DNA from: Ephemerocybe angulata
Lineage: Eukaryota > Basidiomycota > Agaricomycetes > Agaricales > Psathyrellaceae
Direction: 5' to 3'
Length of the DNA: 64,000 nucleotides
Assembly: GCA_013368325.1 (NCBI GenBank)
Contig: JAACJK010000168.1
Location: forward strand, 558,001-622,000
Positions 46,036 through 57,380 of the stretch are shown one piece after another. The translations under genes and the position numbers were made by a program. Position 1 is the stretch's first letter; each line of letters opens with the position of its first letter. The notes below the pieces were generated by a model. The model was not told the origin of the DNA and did no database searches. It was given only the letters and a program-made list of their open reading frames with translations.

Positions 46036-47526
46036 GCAAAGGCGATCGACCCACCATGCGCAATCTCATTTCGACGCGCTAGGGTCTTGTATATGGCTAG
46101 CTAGAACCATTCTCGCAAATACTACTGACTACGTGTCTGTACCCGACTCTACGACCATCCACCTCGACTACATCCTGCGACTGTGCCGACTTGCTCGGTG
46201 CGCGACGGCGGCGGTGGCAGAGGTTTGGTGCCGGTGATAGCTCAATCCCTGAAGACGAGCGCTGGAGCACAAGGTGAGTACAGTGGGCCCCGACAACGCG
46301 ACTCGACGCTCACCTTTGTTCCGCCCCGTGCGCCTCCTGGTGAACAATATCTAGCCGCAAGAGGGCGACGGCGAGCACTGCTAGTCCAAGTTGAGCAAAA
46401 TAGAGCCCAAGAACGCAACTCCGTGCGCACCTCTGACCTGGGCCATGACCGTGCACTCGCACCCCTCACACGTCCGACTTGATGGCTCTTCAATGTGCTG
46501 TGGCCGTCGCTGCCCGAGGTCGTCTTCCCGGTGTCGCTTCTCGACACCTCCGGCTTGAAGCATTCGCATTTCCAGCGCACCATGGGCATCGTCGCAGTCG
46601 CGTCTGTGAAGGGCGTTAGCACAGCAAAGGCATGAGGCAAGTCTGGCTAACCCTGTTCCCCGACGCCTGAGTCGTCGTTTGGTCGGACACGTAGCCGCCT
46701 CTGTGAAAACTGTTAGCATCGTGACAGAGTGCATTCACACTGACTGACCTCAATGGTTAATGCGACGTCGCCCCGCGGTCAGCATACGTACGTCCAGAAC
46801 TGTGAGTCGCCGTCATTGGGGATCTTGCATTTTCGGGGTCTTGACAGTGAGCTCGACCTAAGGAGAGAGAAATGGTCAGCTCTACGTTGCGGGTACACGT
46901 CCAAGAACTAACCATTTAATCGACTTCGTTGTGCCGCACCTAGGTAGTTCAAATGAGCATGGTGAAAGGCGCTAGGAATGCAGAGACTCACTGACCTTTC
47001 GACGTTCTTGGAGAATTCTGGTCAACGCGCTTGACCGACGTCCTTGAAAAGTGCTAGTCGACGAGCTAGACTTGCTGGCTGTTAGGACTACAGCACGCAA
47101 CAAGGAAAAGGAGGCTCACCATTATCAAACGACGTTGACGACAATTCTAGGTGACGAGCTCGACCTTGGATACCGTCAACACCATGCCACGCAGCAGACG
47201 AAAAATGCTTACCATCGTTGGCGACGACGAGGAGACAGCGAGCACGACCTAGCGAACAAGGTCAGTAAAATCCCAAAGCCAACGCGATAAAAGTGAACTC
47301 ACATTACTCGTCGTAGACAACGACGACGACGACGACGAACGAGCAGAGAAAGTGGGGGATGAAGGAAAGAAGGGAAGCGTGTGTGACTGGGGTAAAAGAA
47401 GGCGAGGGTGACAGCCATCAGTCACACCGGGTTGGGACAGGGGCGGACGGACGGACGGACGGACGTCAAAGGGCGTACGCACGCACCTCGAGCTCGATGC
47501 AGACGGCGCCGATGAGCTAGTGCACA
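46036..47526. other. Unassigned region with minus-strand splice-like mini-exons
   Basis: About 1.5 kb of fairly GC-rich sequence between the truncated gene and the copia LTR. On the minus strand, several GTAAGC, GTGAGC, GTCAGT and GTACGT donors and C/TAG acceptors recur at 80-120 bp spacing, around segments beginning GTCGAGCTC or similar. One segment reads KIPNDGDSQFW. I could not assemble a gene. GAC and GGAC microsatellites lie at about 47311-47335 and 47449-47467. Confidence 0.3.
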
Positions 47527-47929
47527 TGTTGAAGTACAATGCACATGTCTCCATGGCTCGCCCATTGTTCTCTTCATCTTCACATAGGCGCTGCCTCTTT
47601 CAAACTTTTCTATTGTTCTAATGCTTCTTTGTTCTATATATATCCACGATCACATTGTTCATTCATTCCATCGTTTCACATATATCACACAACATTGTTC
47701 TCACTTCTATTGTTCCATATTTGTACGTACTTTCTTGTTCTCCCGATATGGATCGTCTATTGTTCCACACAGTATATAGTCTGCACTGCAAGTGGGTAGT
47801 TTCCTTATCGAACTATCTCCCACTTGCAGGTGTGTCATGCTGTATTTCTCTTTATCTAACTTAACTAATAGATCGAACTATCTCCCACTTGCAGTGGCTT
47901 CAACGACTTATAAACTTAGCAGTTTATCA
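47527..47929 (+). repeat. 5' LTR of Ty1/copia element
   Basis: 403 bp starting TGTTGAAGTACAATG and ending GCAGTTTATCA (TG...CA). It repeats at 53038-53441 with roughly a dozen differences by eye. Many of these are CG/TG/CA transitions. Flanking five bases are GCACA here and GTATA after the 3' LTR. Confidence 0.92.
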
Positions 47930-47942
47930 AGTTATGAGCCCC
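47930..47942 (+). promoter_or_regulatory. Primer-binding site, half-tRNA-Met(i) type
   Basis: AGTTATGAGCCCC begins at the first base after the LTR. It is complementary, apart from the first base, to the initiator tRNA-Met anticodon stem-loop (GGGCTCATAAC, anticodon CAT underlined by ATG here), not to a tRNA 3' CCA end. This is the primer type known for Drosophila copia and relatives. Confidence 0.75.
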
Positions 47943-48228
47943 GGGCTCCTCTGATACACGACACCACACATTATCAGACACCGCGTTCTATACGCTATCA
48001 CTGCCCACTCGTCACTCTTCACTTGGTCACACCTCGCTCCATCACAGCTTCGTGTTGTTCATCAACGCCTTGCTCCGGCTCCACATCACACGCCCAGCCA
48101 CGTGTTTGATCTTGCTTCCGCTACCTCGGAGTTATACTCCTCTTAGCATTCCCTCACTTCTGCGGTGAATTTCGCCCAGAAGTTCCCCTTCTTCCCTCTC
48201 CCTCACACATCGTCAATCGATCTCCACC

Positions 48229-51200
48229 ATGTCCTCATCCAACGAAACCACCACTTCGCTTGTTCCTCTCAATGTCTACACCGTCCAGGAATGGAAGTGT
48301 GTATGCATCAACAAGGCGCTTGAGTACGATGCCTACGACATCCTCATGGGCATCGAGACAGAACCATCCACCTCGGACGTTCAGACGATCCAGAGCTTCC
48401 GCAGTTGCCGCTCGAAGCTTGTCGGTTACATTCGCTCTACCCTCGACGCCTCTCAGACTGAGACCCTCCTCACCGATGTCGCCATCCTTGATCTCCCTGG
48501 CACCTGGACCACACTCCTCGGCCAGTATGAGGCCAAGAACTCCAGCTCCCGCATCACCATCCTCCAAGAGCTCATCTCTCTTCGCATGAAGTCTTCTGGC
48601 TTTGAGGACGAGTCTTACCAAGGCTTTGGCTCGCGGGCTGTTGCCCTTGGTGCACGCCTCACTTCACTGCTTCCCCCTGGTCCATACATGACAAAGGGGA
48701 AGTCCTCGCAGCTGAACGTCAAGGTTGGAGATGTCACGGAGAAACAGACGGTGTACAGTGAGCTACCAGAGTGGTATACAGGCTACACTGCAGCACACCT
48801 CGCTCGCGACATCTCCGCAGCCATGATTGTCATCAGGCTCGGAAAGGATGATGAACTCCTTCGCCACACGCTCAACCACATCTCCACCACCGATGGTGAA
48901 ACCGACCCCACTGAGATCCTCGAACACCTTCGCAAAGCTAACTCCCTCGCTCACAACACCTCCCTCGCTGCTGGTACCTCCTCTGCCGCTCTTCAGGCTT
49001 CGTCCAAGCCCAAGAAGACCTACAAGTGCAAGTACCATCGCTCCAACTCACACACCAACGAGGAGTGTCGCTTCCAGAATGGAAAGGCTCAGGTTGCTGA
49101 AGTCGCTCCCCAGTCTCCTACCACGCCGCAGGAGAGGGCCCTCATGGCACAGGTCGCTCACATCGCAAGTCCTCTCACCCATCAGACTCCCTCTACACCC
49201 ACTGACTCATCATGGAACACAGACTCAGGAGCTTCCTTACATATGACGCCCCATCACGAGTGGATCCGTAACATGGTCAGGGTGAAAGTCCCCATCAAGC
49301 TCGCTAATCACGAGATAGTATGGGCGACCGGGATGGGTACTGTGTACTTTACACCGAGGATCAATGGGCGGACTGGGCAGACTGTTGTGTTCGAGAATGT
49401 ACTATATGTTCCTGATTTGCAATCCAACCTCTTCTCCCTTCTATACGTCGTTCATCACTGCGGAGTCCGAATTGTCATCGAAGACTCCACGCTGGAGTTC
49501 TTCAAGAAAGGTCAGCTAATCCTAGCAGCTACCATTCGTGGAACAACTGGCACTCTTGATGGAACCACACTGGTAAACACACAATCAGCAGTGTTCTTTA
49601 CGACGAAGGTAGACAAGGAGCTGCTCCACCAGCAACTTGGCCACATCGGCAAGGATCGCCTAGACACACTCCTTCAACAGGAGCTAGGCACAGGGATACT
49701 TGTCAAGGACGGTACTATGATGAAGGACTTCTGCAATGACTGCATCGCAGGGAAGCAGCACCGAGACCCCTTCCCTTCTCTCTCTCAGCATTGCGCCAAC
49801 GGACTCCTCGATCGCATCCACTCCAACGTCCACGGACCACTACCACGAACACCATCGGGTTTCGAGTACTGGGTCACCTTCATCGACGACTATTCCCGCT
49901 TCAAACGAGTATACGCTCTAAAGCACAAGTCAGAGGTGTTCCAGAAGTTCCAGGAGTTTGTTGCTGAGTGCGAACGAGTACACGGGGTAAAGGTCAAGGA
50001 GCTTCGAGATGATAAAGGGGGTGAATATATTGGGAATGACTTCGCAAAATGGTGCACAGATCGCGGCATCACACGCCAACACACAGTCAAGGCAACACCC
50101 CAGCAGAATGGTGTGGCTGAACGCCTCAACCGCACTCTCGCTGAAGGTGTCATTGCCATGCTTAACCAAGCAAAGCTCCCTGCATCCTTCTGGGCACAGG
50201 CTGTGTTGTATCTCACCGACGTTTTGAACGCCACACCCTCATCAGCACTCTCCAAAACCACATCCTACAAGGTCTGGCACAAGCAGAAACCTGACTTGTC
50301 CATCTATCGAGTCTTCAGCTGCCAAGCTTTCGTTAACATCGCTCAGAAGGATCGCAAGAACCTCCAATCTCACACAGAGCCTTGCATCTTTATAGGCTTT
50401 GAAACAGGCTACAAAGGATGGAGGTGCTACAATCCTATCACGAAGAAGGCACACATCTCACGCGACATCATCTTTGATGAGAACACGTTCCCCAGTCTCT
50501 CGACCACTACGCCGGCACCGGCACACACACCCATTGGCCTTGGGGATATCTGGCCTGACCTCGAGGATGAGGACGACAACGCACCACCTCCTGCACCTCC
50601 TGCACCTCCTGCACCTCCTGCACCTCCTGCACCTCCTGCACCTCCTGCACCTCCTGCACCTCCTGCACCTCCTGCACCTCCTGCACCTCCTGCACCTCCA
50701 CGAGCACCTCCATCAGATGAGGACTCATCTGACGAGGATGACGAGGACGATGAGGACGATGAGGATGATGAGGATGATGAGGACGATGATGATGAGGACA
50801 ACAGCGGTGCTCAACAGGCACCACCACATACACCTTCCCAAACCATGGACCTGAAAGCTCTCGGCAAGCAAACAGCGTCTTGACCACAGTTCCACCCGAC
50901 TTCACCTACCTCGCCTACACCTAAAGCTGAGCCACAAAAGTCTACTCCTCCTACATCGGCTGAACATCCTATCCCTGCTCCCACATTTCCTGCTCCCCCT
51001 CCTTCTGCACCTGCTCCTGTCCCTCGGAAACCTGTTGCCCAACCAATGGTGGCACAAGGCTCGTGCCCTGTCCGCCAGAAAGCAGTTCCTGATTACTTCA
51101 AACTAACTGGGGGTACGAGGCGTACGACCAAGCCGGTCGCACAATGTCAAGGGGGTGAACCGCCAGCGGATCAAGGGGGTGACAAGGATGATGAAAATCC

Positions 51201-53009
51201 GTTTAATCCGCCACCTCTCACAGCGCAGGACTTCGAAGACGAAGATGACGGGGACAACGACAATGTTGATCTTGAAAAAGCTCTATTTGCCACTCCTATC
51301 ATGCAAGCTCTCATGGACGTCTACGACATAGGAGAATACATCCCCGCTGATGAAGCTGTGAAAATGGTTCTCCTCATGGCCACGGACAAGATGGAACAGG
51401 CTTTCGGAGCTGCTACATGACCAGAAGATTCCCCACGCAGCTGGAAAGAAGCCATGTCTCGACCAGACCATGAGTTCTGGGCTGCTGCATGTCAAATGGA
51501 GATGGACGCACTCATCGCCAACGGCACTTGGGAAATCGTCAGGCTACCAGACGACAGAAAGGCAATTGGCTCTTGATGGGTATTCCTTATCAAGCGCAAG
51601 TCCGATGGCACCATTGACCGCTACAAGGCACGCCTCGTCACTAAAGGCTACTCCCAACAACCTGGTGTCGACTACGACCAAATCTTCTCTCCTACTGCTC
51701 GTCTCACTGCCCTTCGTACCACTCTCGCTAAAGCAGCCATGAACGGGGAATACATCGAGTCCATCGATATCTCCAATGCATACCTCAATGGCGAGATCGA
51801 AGACAAGTACGAGGTCTACATGACTCAACCTGAGGGTTTTGAAATCAGAGGCCCCAACGGAGCGAAATGGGTCTGCCGCCTCAAGAAGGGTATCTATGGC
51901 CTGAAACAGAGCAGATGACTATGGTATCAGAAGCTAACAGCGGAATTGGGATTCACCCAGATCAAAGCAGATCCCAGCTTCTATGTATGGGAAGCCGACG
52001 GTATCCGAATCACTCTATCAGTATTCGTCGATGACATCACCATCATCTCCAAGAGTCAGGACAAGGTCAAATGGCTCAAGGAATCACTCGCCAAGGTCTT
52101 CACTCTCAAAGACCTTGGCCCAACCACCTACCTCCTCGGTATCAAGGTCGATTATGATCGTGAAAACCGCACACTCCACCTCTCCCAACGCCAGTACATC
52201 CTCAATATCCTTAAACGATTCTGCATGGAAAACTGCACACCAGTCGCAACTCCTATGGATCCAGGCAGCGGCTCTCGTCTTGCCAAGTACGATCTCTCCA
52301 AGCAGGAGCAACGTGAGATGAAGACTGTCCCATACATAAACGCAGTTGGAGCTCTCATGTACCTTGCCATCGGAACTCGCCCAGACATCGCCTACTCTGT
52401 CGCCAAGCTCGCCCAGTTTAACTCGAACCTTGGTCCAACCCATTGGAAAGCCGTCAAGCATCTGTTCCGCTATTTGAAGGGAACAATGGACTTACGACTC
52501 ACCTATCGCAATGAAGGCGGGCCTCTGTCTTCAGAACTCTTTCAGGCATATACCGATGCAGATCATGCTGGATGCCTTGACACTCGTCGATCCACCTCTG
52601 GATTCCTTATCAAGATGGGCACGGGCGCTGTTAGCTGGTCTGCCAAGAAGCACGCAACCGTCGCGGACTCCTCGACAGAGGCCGAATACGTTGCTGCCTC
52701 CTCGGCAGGACGCAAAGTCATTTGGATGCAGTCATTTCTTCGGGAACTTGGGACTATAGTAACAGGTCCTTCACGCCTGATGGTCGATAACCAATCTGCT
52801 CTCAAGGTGCTTCGAAACCCCAAACACCACAGCAGGATGAAGCACATCGACATCAATATGCATTGGATACGAGAGGTCATTAAGTGCGGCGAAATTGAGG
52901 TCCACTTCCGAAGTTCCTTCCTACCAACGACATGATCGCCGACATCTTCACCAAACCACTCCCCAAACCCGCTGTACAGTGCCACCATCTCGCTCTTGGT
53001 TTTGAGTAA
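48229..53009 (+). pseudogene. copia gag-pol polyprotein, broken
   Basis: From ATG 48229 an 884-codon frame encodes Gag, a zinc-knuckle-like CKYHRSNSHTNEEC, protease WNTDSGASLH, integrase HHCC (HQQLGHIG...CNDCIAGKQH) and the integrase core with FIDDYSR and NGVAERLNRT. The first catalytic Asp of the integrase is Asn (IHSNVHGP, codon at 49825). A TGA at 50881 ends this frame. Continuation carries further TGA codons at 51418, 51568 (approximately) and 51916 (approximately), within otherwise conserved reverse transcriptase (TARLTALRTTLAKA, FVDDITIISKS). RNase H (AYTDADHAG, DSSTEAEYVA) follows. A one-base frameshift near 52910 shifts the conserved end (PTNDMIADIFTKPLPKP) to another frame ending at 53009. 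Confidence 0.9.
50583..50699 (+). repeat. Pro-Ala-Pro coding minisatellite in copia integrase C-terminal region
   Basis: About a dozen copies of the 9-mer CCTGCACCT encode (PAP)n. It is followed at about 50730-50800 by GAYGAG/GAYGAC repeats encoding an acidic DDED tract. Both lie after the integrase core, a length-variable region in these elements. Confidence 0.85.
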
Positions 53010-53037
53010 TCTTCCGTGAAATTGCACTGAGGGGGTG

Positions 53038-53441
53038 TGTTGAAGTACAATGCACATGTCTCCATGGCTCACCCATTGTTCTCTTCATCTTCACACGGGC
53101 GCTGCCTCTTTCAAACTTTTTCTATTGTTCTAATGCTTCTTTGTTCTATATATATCCACGATCACATTGTTCATTCATTCCATCGTTTCACATATATCAC
53201 ACAGCATTGTTCTCACTTCTATTGTTCCATATTTGTACATACTTTATTGTTCTCCCGATATGGATCATCTATTGTTCCACACAGTATATAGTCTATACTG
53301 CAAGTGGGTAGTTCCCTTATCGAACTATCTCCCACTTGCAGGTGCGTCATGCTGTATTTCTCTTTATCTAACTTAACTAATAGATCGAACTATCTCCCAC
53401 TTGCAGTGGCTTCAACGACTTATAAACTTAGCAGTTTATCA
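53038..53441 (+). repeat. 3' LTR of Ty1/copia element
   Basis: 404 bp copy of the 5' LTR, starting TGTTGAAG directly after the polypurine tract and ending GCAGTTTATCA. Differences from the 5' LTR include CG to CA at GTACGTAC and GATCGTC. Confidence 0.92.
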
Positions 53442-53489
53442 GTATAGCTACATGGATAGAACATAAGTGTACTCTCCGTATTTCACTCT

Positions 53490-53650
53490 TTCTAATAATA
53501 TACAAATCATTCTTATCAGACAAGAACTGAGAAAGATATTCAAGAATCTGTTTAGTGCTCCTCTTATCTAAATGAGCATAATATCATGCAGATTGTGACA
53601 TCATAACGCCTAATTAATGACAGTGATATGACAGTGACAGATGCTGTCAG
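53490..53650 (+). repeat. Repeat shared with the 61.2-62.1 kb element
   Basis: Contains CTTATCAGACAAGAACTGAG, TCTTATCTAAATGAG and GACAGATGCTGTCAG. The first two recur at 61872-61940 (plus) and 61322-61395 (minus); a variant of the third (GACGGATGGTGTCAG) recurs near 62095. It ends just where the fatty acid synthase fragment begins. Confidence 0.6.
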
Positions 53651-53654
53651 TACA

Positions 53655-54072
53655 TGGAAACCTTGTTGTGAATGTTAAGACCGTCATCAGCCAGGGAGAG
53701 AAGGTCCTTGCTGGATCCGCAGAGGTTTCACAGCACACTATCATCTAAGTCTTCACTGGCCAGAATTCTCAGGAACAGGGTATGAGTATGGACCTCTACA
53801 ACAATATTGCCAAGGCTGTCTGGGACGGTGCCGACACTCACTTGCTCGCCGTCTATGATTTCTTGATTCTGGAGATCGTCAAGGAGAACCCCAAGGAAAA
53901 GACTATACATTTCAGTGGTATCAAGGGCCAGGCCATTCATCAATGCTGTGGACATCACCTACGATGTGATGGACAAGGATGGACATGTCAAGGCCCTCCC
54001 CCTCTTCACCGACATTAACATCTGCACTGCCGAGTATACCTTCAGCCATCCCAATGATCTCCTCTTTGCACT
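53655..54072 (+). pseudogene. Fatty acid synthase fragment, left part
   Basis: Reads GNLVVNVKTVISQGEKVLAG, then an in-frame stop near 53745, then [46 protein letters not shown] frameshift near 53935 follows, then [20 protein letters not shown] and FSHPNDLLFA. This is the start of the malonyl/palmitoyl transferase (MPT) region of the fungal FAS beta subunit. It breaks off at 54072 and resumes at 56703. Confidence 0.8.
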
Positions 54073-54858
54073 GATGCGCACAATGGGTGAGCACGGAGAA
54101 ATGCTCACAAAACAAACAAAACACACACAAGTCACTAATCTCAGGTGATATAGCCAAAGGAGAGGCTACTCTCTTAACACTCAAAGTCATGTAGTACCAG
54201 AGATATATTTCTATGATTTATTAGTATTTTCCCCAATTTCTCGAGGTTCAGGAGAGGCTCAGCGTGAGGAGTGCTAAGTCGACTGGTTTTCGGCTGGCCG
54301 AGAATGGAAAGAATCATGTTGACTCTCAGATTCGGAGGTCTCTGATACAGGAAAGGAGGTCACTGAAGTCAATTATATTCCTAAGAATTTCTACGATTTT
54401 TCTGTAATTTCTCGGGGCACGGGGAAGTCTCAGAATTGACTTAGGGGAAATAGGCACTTAGATGAGCGACAGGCGCGCGCACGGCTGACAAAGCGCACAT
54501 GAACTGATGGTTCACCGATCGCTGAGATGGATTGGGGATGGGCGCTTGGACAGTTGCTTGGACTCTTATGGGCTCGTTGTCGTGAACACTGGTCAGCCTA
54601 CTTATTTTCTCTTCTTTTCCTTTCATTTCTTCCTTTACTATTCATTCGTGCGCATTCCTGCACACTCTTGCACACCTTTGCACACCCTTGCACACCTTCA
54701 CACTGCCTTCGCTCTTTGAGCCTTCCCCTCACTTCATGCACAGCACGTTCGTGCTTCTTATTCTCGTGCACAGCACGTTCACACCTTGTTCACACCTTTG
54801 TTCTCAGGCGCACTGCCCGCACGCTGCCTTTTAGTCATATCGACTCATATGGACTCTA

Positions 54859-55236
54859 TATCAAACTGTTAAGTTTGGATAAGTTCTGACCACATCTGTG
54901 AGTGGGAAGAGTTCGATAAGTCTTGTAATAACTATACGATATACATGATATGCACCTGTGAGTGGGAAGAGTTCGATGGGGACTCAACCGCTCACAGTGT
55001 GGACTATATACTGTATGAGAACAATGATCGATCTATTTACGGAACAATAAAGTCAGAGAACAATGATCGATCTATCTATAGAACAATAGAGTGACAACCA
55101 TCGATAGAATGATAGATGGAATGATTGATAGAATAGAATGATGAAAGAATGACAGATAGAATGATGAAATGAAAGAAGCGTCGAAAAGCTATGTATCAAA
55201 TGATGATGAAGGTAACATGAGCATTGCCTTCTAACA
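54859..55236 (-). repeat. Solo LTR of a related copia family, reverse orientation
   Basis: Read on the minus strand, it starts TGTTAGAAGGCAATGC and ends CAGTTTGATA. It aligns loosely with the copia LTR at 47527, including the near-terminal AACTTAACAGTTTG, the GAACTCTTCCCACTC block and several ATTGTTC motifs. It is bordered by CTCTA on both sides (54854-54858 and 55237-55241), a perfect 5 bp target duplication. Confidence 0.75.
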
Positions 55237-55241
55237 CTCTA

Positions 55242-56640
55242 TTGTTCTCTGGATCATTCTATTGTTCTATTTTCGTTCGAGATCATCTGGACACATATAT
55301 ACTCGTAGCTACTCGTTCATTATTCCCCACTTGATCTCTTTGACTATACAGGTACATAGTCGCTTCGCTCCTATTCCCTGTATCCTATTTACCTTTGACT
55401 ATACAGCTCTTGTATCTGCATCGCTGCTCGTCGCTCGTCTGACCTCTGCTCCTCTGCTCTCTGCTCTCTGCTCGTCGCTCGTCCGACATCAGCCGGCGTC
55501 TTCGCCACACTCGTTGCATGACAGTAAGTGCTATTGCTTGTTCACGGTAAAGTTAACTATGTATAAGGTCACATATAGGTACACGGAGATAGGCAACGGA
55601 AGGCTCGGGATGATAATTGGGGGACTCAGGTAAGATCAGCGGCCTTGGGCGTTGAGGGACGTGAGGGGACGTGAGGGGACGCGATACTGAAGTTGAGGAA
55701 AAGGTCGGGGACCGGGGACAAGCACAAAGTAAGTCAAAACGTGGGGGTGGTATTCACTGATCTACTTTTGTACAGATTTTTGGTATATATGATAGGGTAC
55801 AGGAGGGAAACAAAGGTACAGGGCACGAGGATCATGGAATTAGAACCAGGACGGATGCCCATGAGGACTCTTGGTGAGTCTTCTTTTCTATTGTTCTCTG
55901 CTTCTTTTTAGGTTCTCTTGCTTTGCAGCCGCATGGCTTCATGATGCTTTGCTCGGGTACGCACTGCCGTGCATTGGCATATGCATCTGGAAGGCTCGAG
56001 TCCACCTCAGAGGTCAGATGTCTCCCAATGCTGCACTATTCTTATCTCGAAACGGGGCACAATTGAAGGTCGAAGGGTTTACTTAGGGGATGCATGTACA
56101 CCTGTAGCCAGGTGCGTGTTATTCCGCCCCATTTCCAAGGTGAGTTCTTGTCTTCCTGTTACCCGGTTCTCTGCTTCTGCTAATACTATTGCAACACGTT
56201 CACTAGGGCTAGGGCTCGCACGTCGGAAGGAACGGAAGGATGGGAAGGTCGAGGATGGGCTCAACTGACAGGCTCCACACGGACAGGGTCAGGATAGGCG
56301 GGCAAAGACAGCAGGCATCGGGCGCCTAATGGCTCAATTAGGTTTGGGTTCAGCACTGGCAGGGACGACTTGCTAGGTCCTCCTCGCCATTGCACGTAGA
56401 TACTCATAGGTCGACCGTTTGTGAGTAGGTATATAGGAATATACCTACTTACTGCTTCGTGTATTTTGGAGACTTGGGCAGGCGCTTATGTAAGGTGCCG
56501 TGCCCTTGTCTTCCTAGTCTTCATGGGCCTTCGTACGGTTCATAACGTGCACACTTCGCCACTCAGGTGTACTCGAGTGATACGGTGAGCTGGTAAAGAT
56601 AGTATTTTGCTATCACTGCTAATGGGGACCCTATCATTCT
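55242..56640. other. Unassigned interior of the 2.6 kb insertion
   Basis: About 1.4 kb. Splice-like pairs (GTAAGT near 55730 with TACAG near 55776; GTGAGT near 55872 with TGCAG near 55928) suggest an old intron-containing gene on plus. I do not recognise its product (fragment YRYTEIGNGRLGMIIGGLR). Confidence 0.3.
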
Positions 56641-56702
56641 AGGTTCACAGATATCAGTGATATCCAGTACTTAATCGCGCAAATAAGACAGCAGTCGTAT
56701 CA

Positions 56703-57091
56703 GCACTACCCAGTTCAGCCAGATCGCGCTCGTTGTCACTGAGAAGGCTGCCTTCAAGGACATGTGCGCAAAGGTCTTCATCCAGAATGACTGCGCATTT
56801 GCTGGACACTCGTTGGGAGAGTACTCCGCTCTGGCTTCCATCGCTGATGTTCTCCACATTTCTGCCCTCGTCGGTGTTGTCTTCTACCATGTTATTAGCA
56901 TTCAGCATGAGGCTTTTAATCACTGCCAACTACACAATGTGCGCTGTCAACCTCAGCTGTATCTCTCGCCTATGTTCACCAATCAGGTCCTTCGCAAGGT
57001 TGTCGATTCCATCTCAACCAAGACTTCAACCCTTCTTGAGATTGTCAACTTTAGACTGCGCATTTTCACTGATGGCTTATTCCAAATTTAG
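56703..57091 (+). pseudogene. Fatty acid synthase fragment, right part
   Basis: Continues the FAS MPT domain with VVTEKAAFKDMCAKVFIQND and the acyltransferase active-site motif FAGHSLGEYSALA. It then reads IADVLHISALVGVVFY, drifts through frameshifts, and ends near KTSTLLEIVNF. The GHSLGEY serine is intact but the gene is a remnant. The functional FAS gene must lie elsewhere. Confidence 0.82.
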
Positions 57092-57380
57092 CTCAGAGAA
57101 GTCTGTGTAGAAGCGCGAAGTAAACAAGAAGGCTAATATAACAAACTATGAACCTCAAAGTAGTTCACCCAATTCCTTCGAGATGAACATGGCAGCTTCG
57201 TAGGATGCTTCTGTGCCGATCCTCAGGATGGGCGACCATACAAGCTTGTTCTGCTGCTGCTCTCCACCTTTAACCCTGTGTAGATTTTACTTTTTAGAGG
57301 TGACATCGCAATTCACTCCTCACCTAGGCTGTCCTCCGAATCCATGTTTGCCTTCTGCTACTAGTTATGCCCAAGAAAAC

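Larger units (their letters stand above)
47527..53441 (+). mobile_element. Ty1/copia LTR retrotransposon, degenerate
   Basis: Complete 5.9 kb structure: two LTRs, half-tRNA primer site, gag-pol, and polypurine tract GAGGGGG directly before the 3' LTR (about 53029-53037). Domain order protease, integrase, reverse transcriptase, RNase H places it in Ty1/copia (Pseudoviridae). The frame is broken, so it cannot move on its own. LTR similarity near 97 percent by eye suggests a fairly recent insertion followed by mutation. Confidence 0.92.
54073..56702. mobile_element. 2.6 kb insertion splitting the FAS pseudogene
   Basis: FAS homology stops after LLFA and resumes at 56709 with TQFSQIALVVTEKAAF. 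Both junctions carry GCACT (54068-54072 and 56703-56707), a possible 5 bp target duplication. The insert starts GATGCGCACA and ends GTCGTATCA. It holds a nested solo LTR (54859-55236) and intron-like signals around 55730-55930, but no identifiable transposon protein. Nature of the element unknown. Confidence 0.5.

Noticed and set aside
47300..47470. GAC and GGAC short repeats as a possible CRISPR-like or satellite array
   Set aside because: Plain microsatellites without spacers; the organism is a eukaryote.
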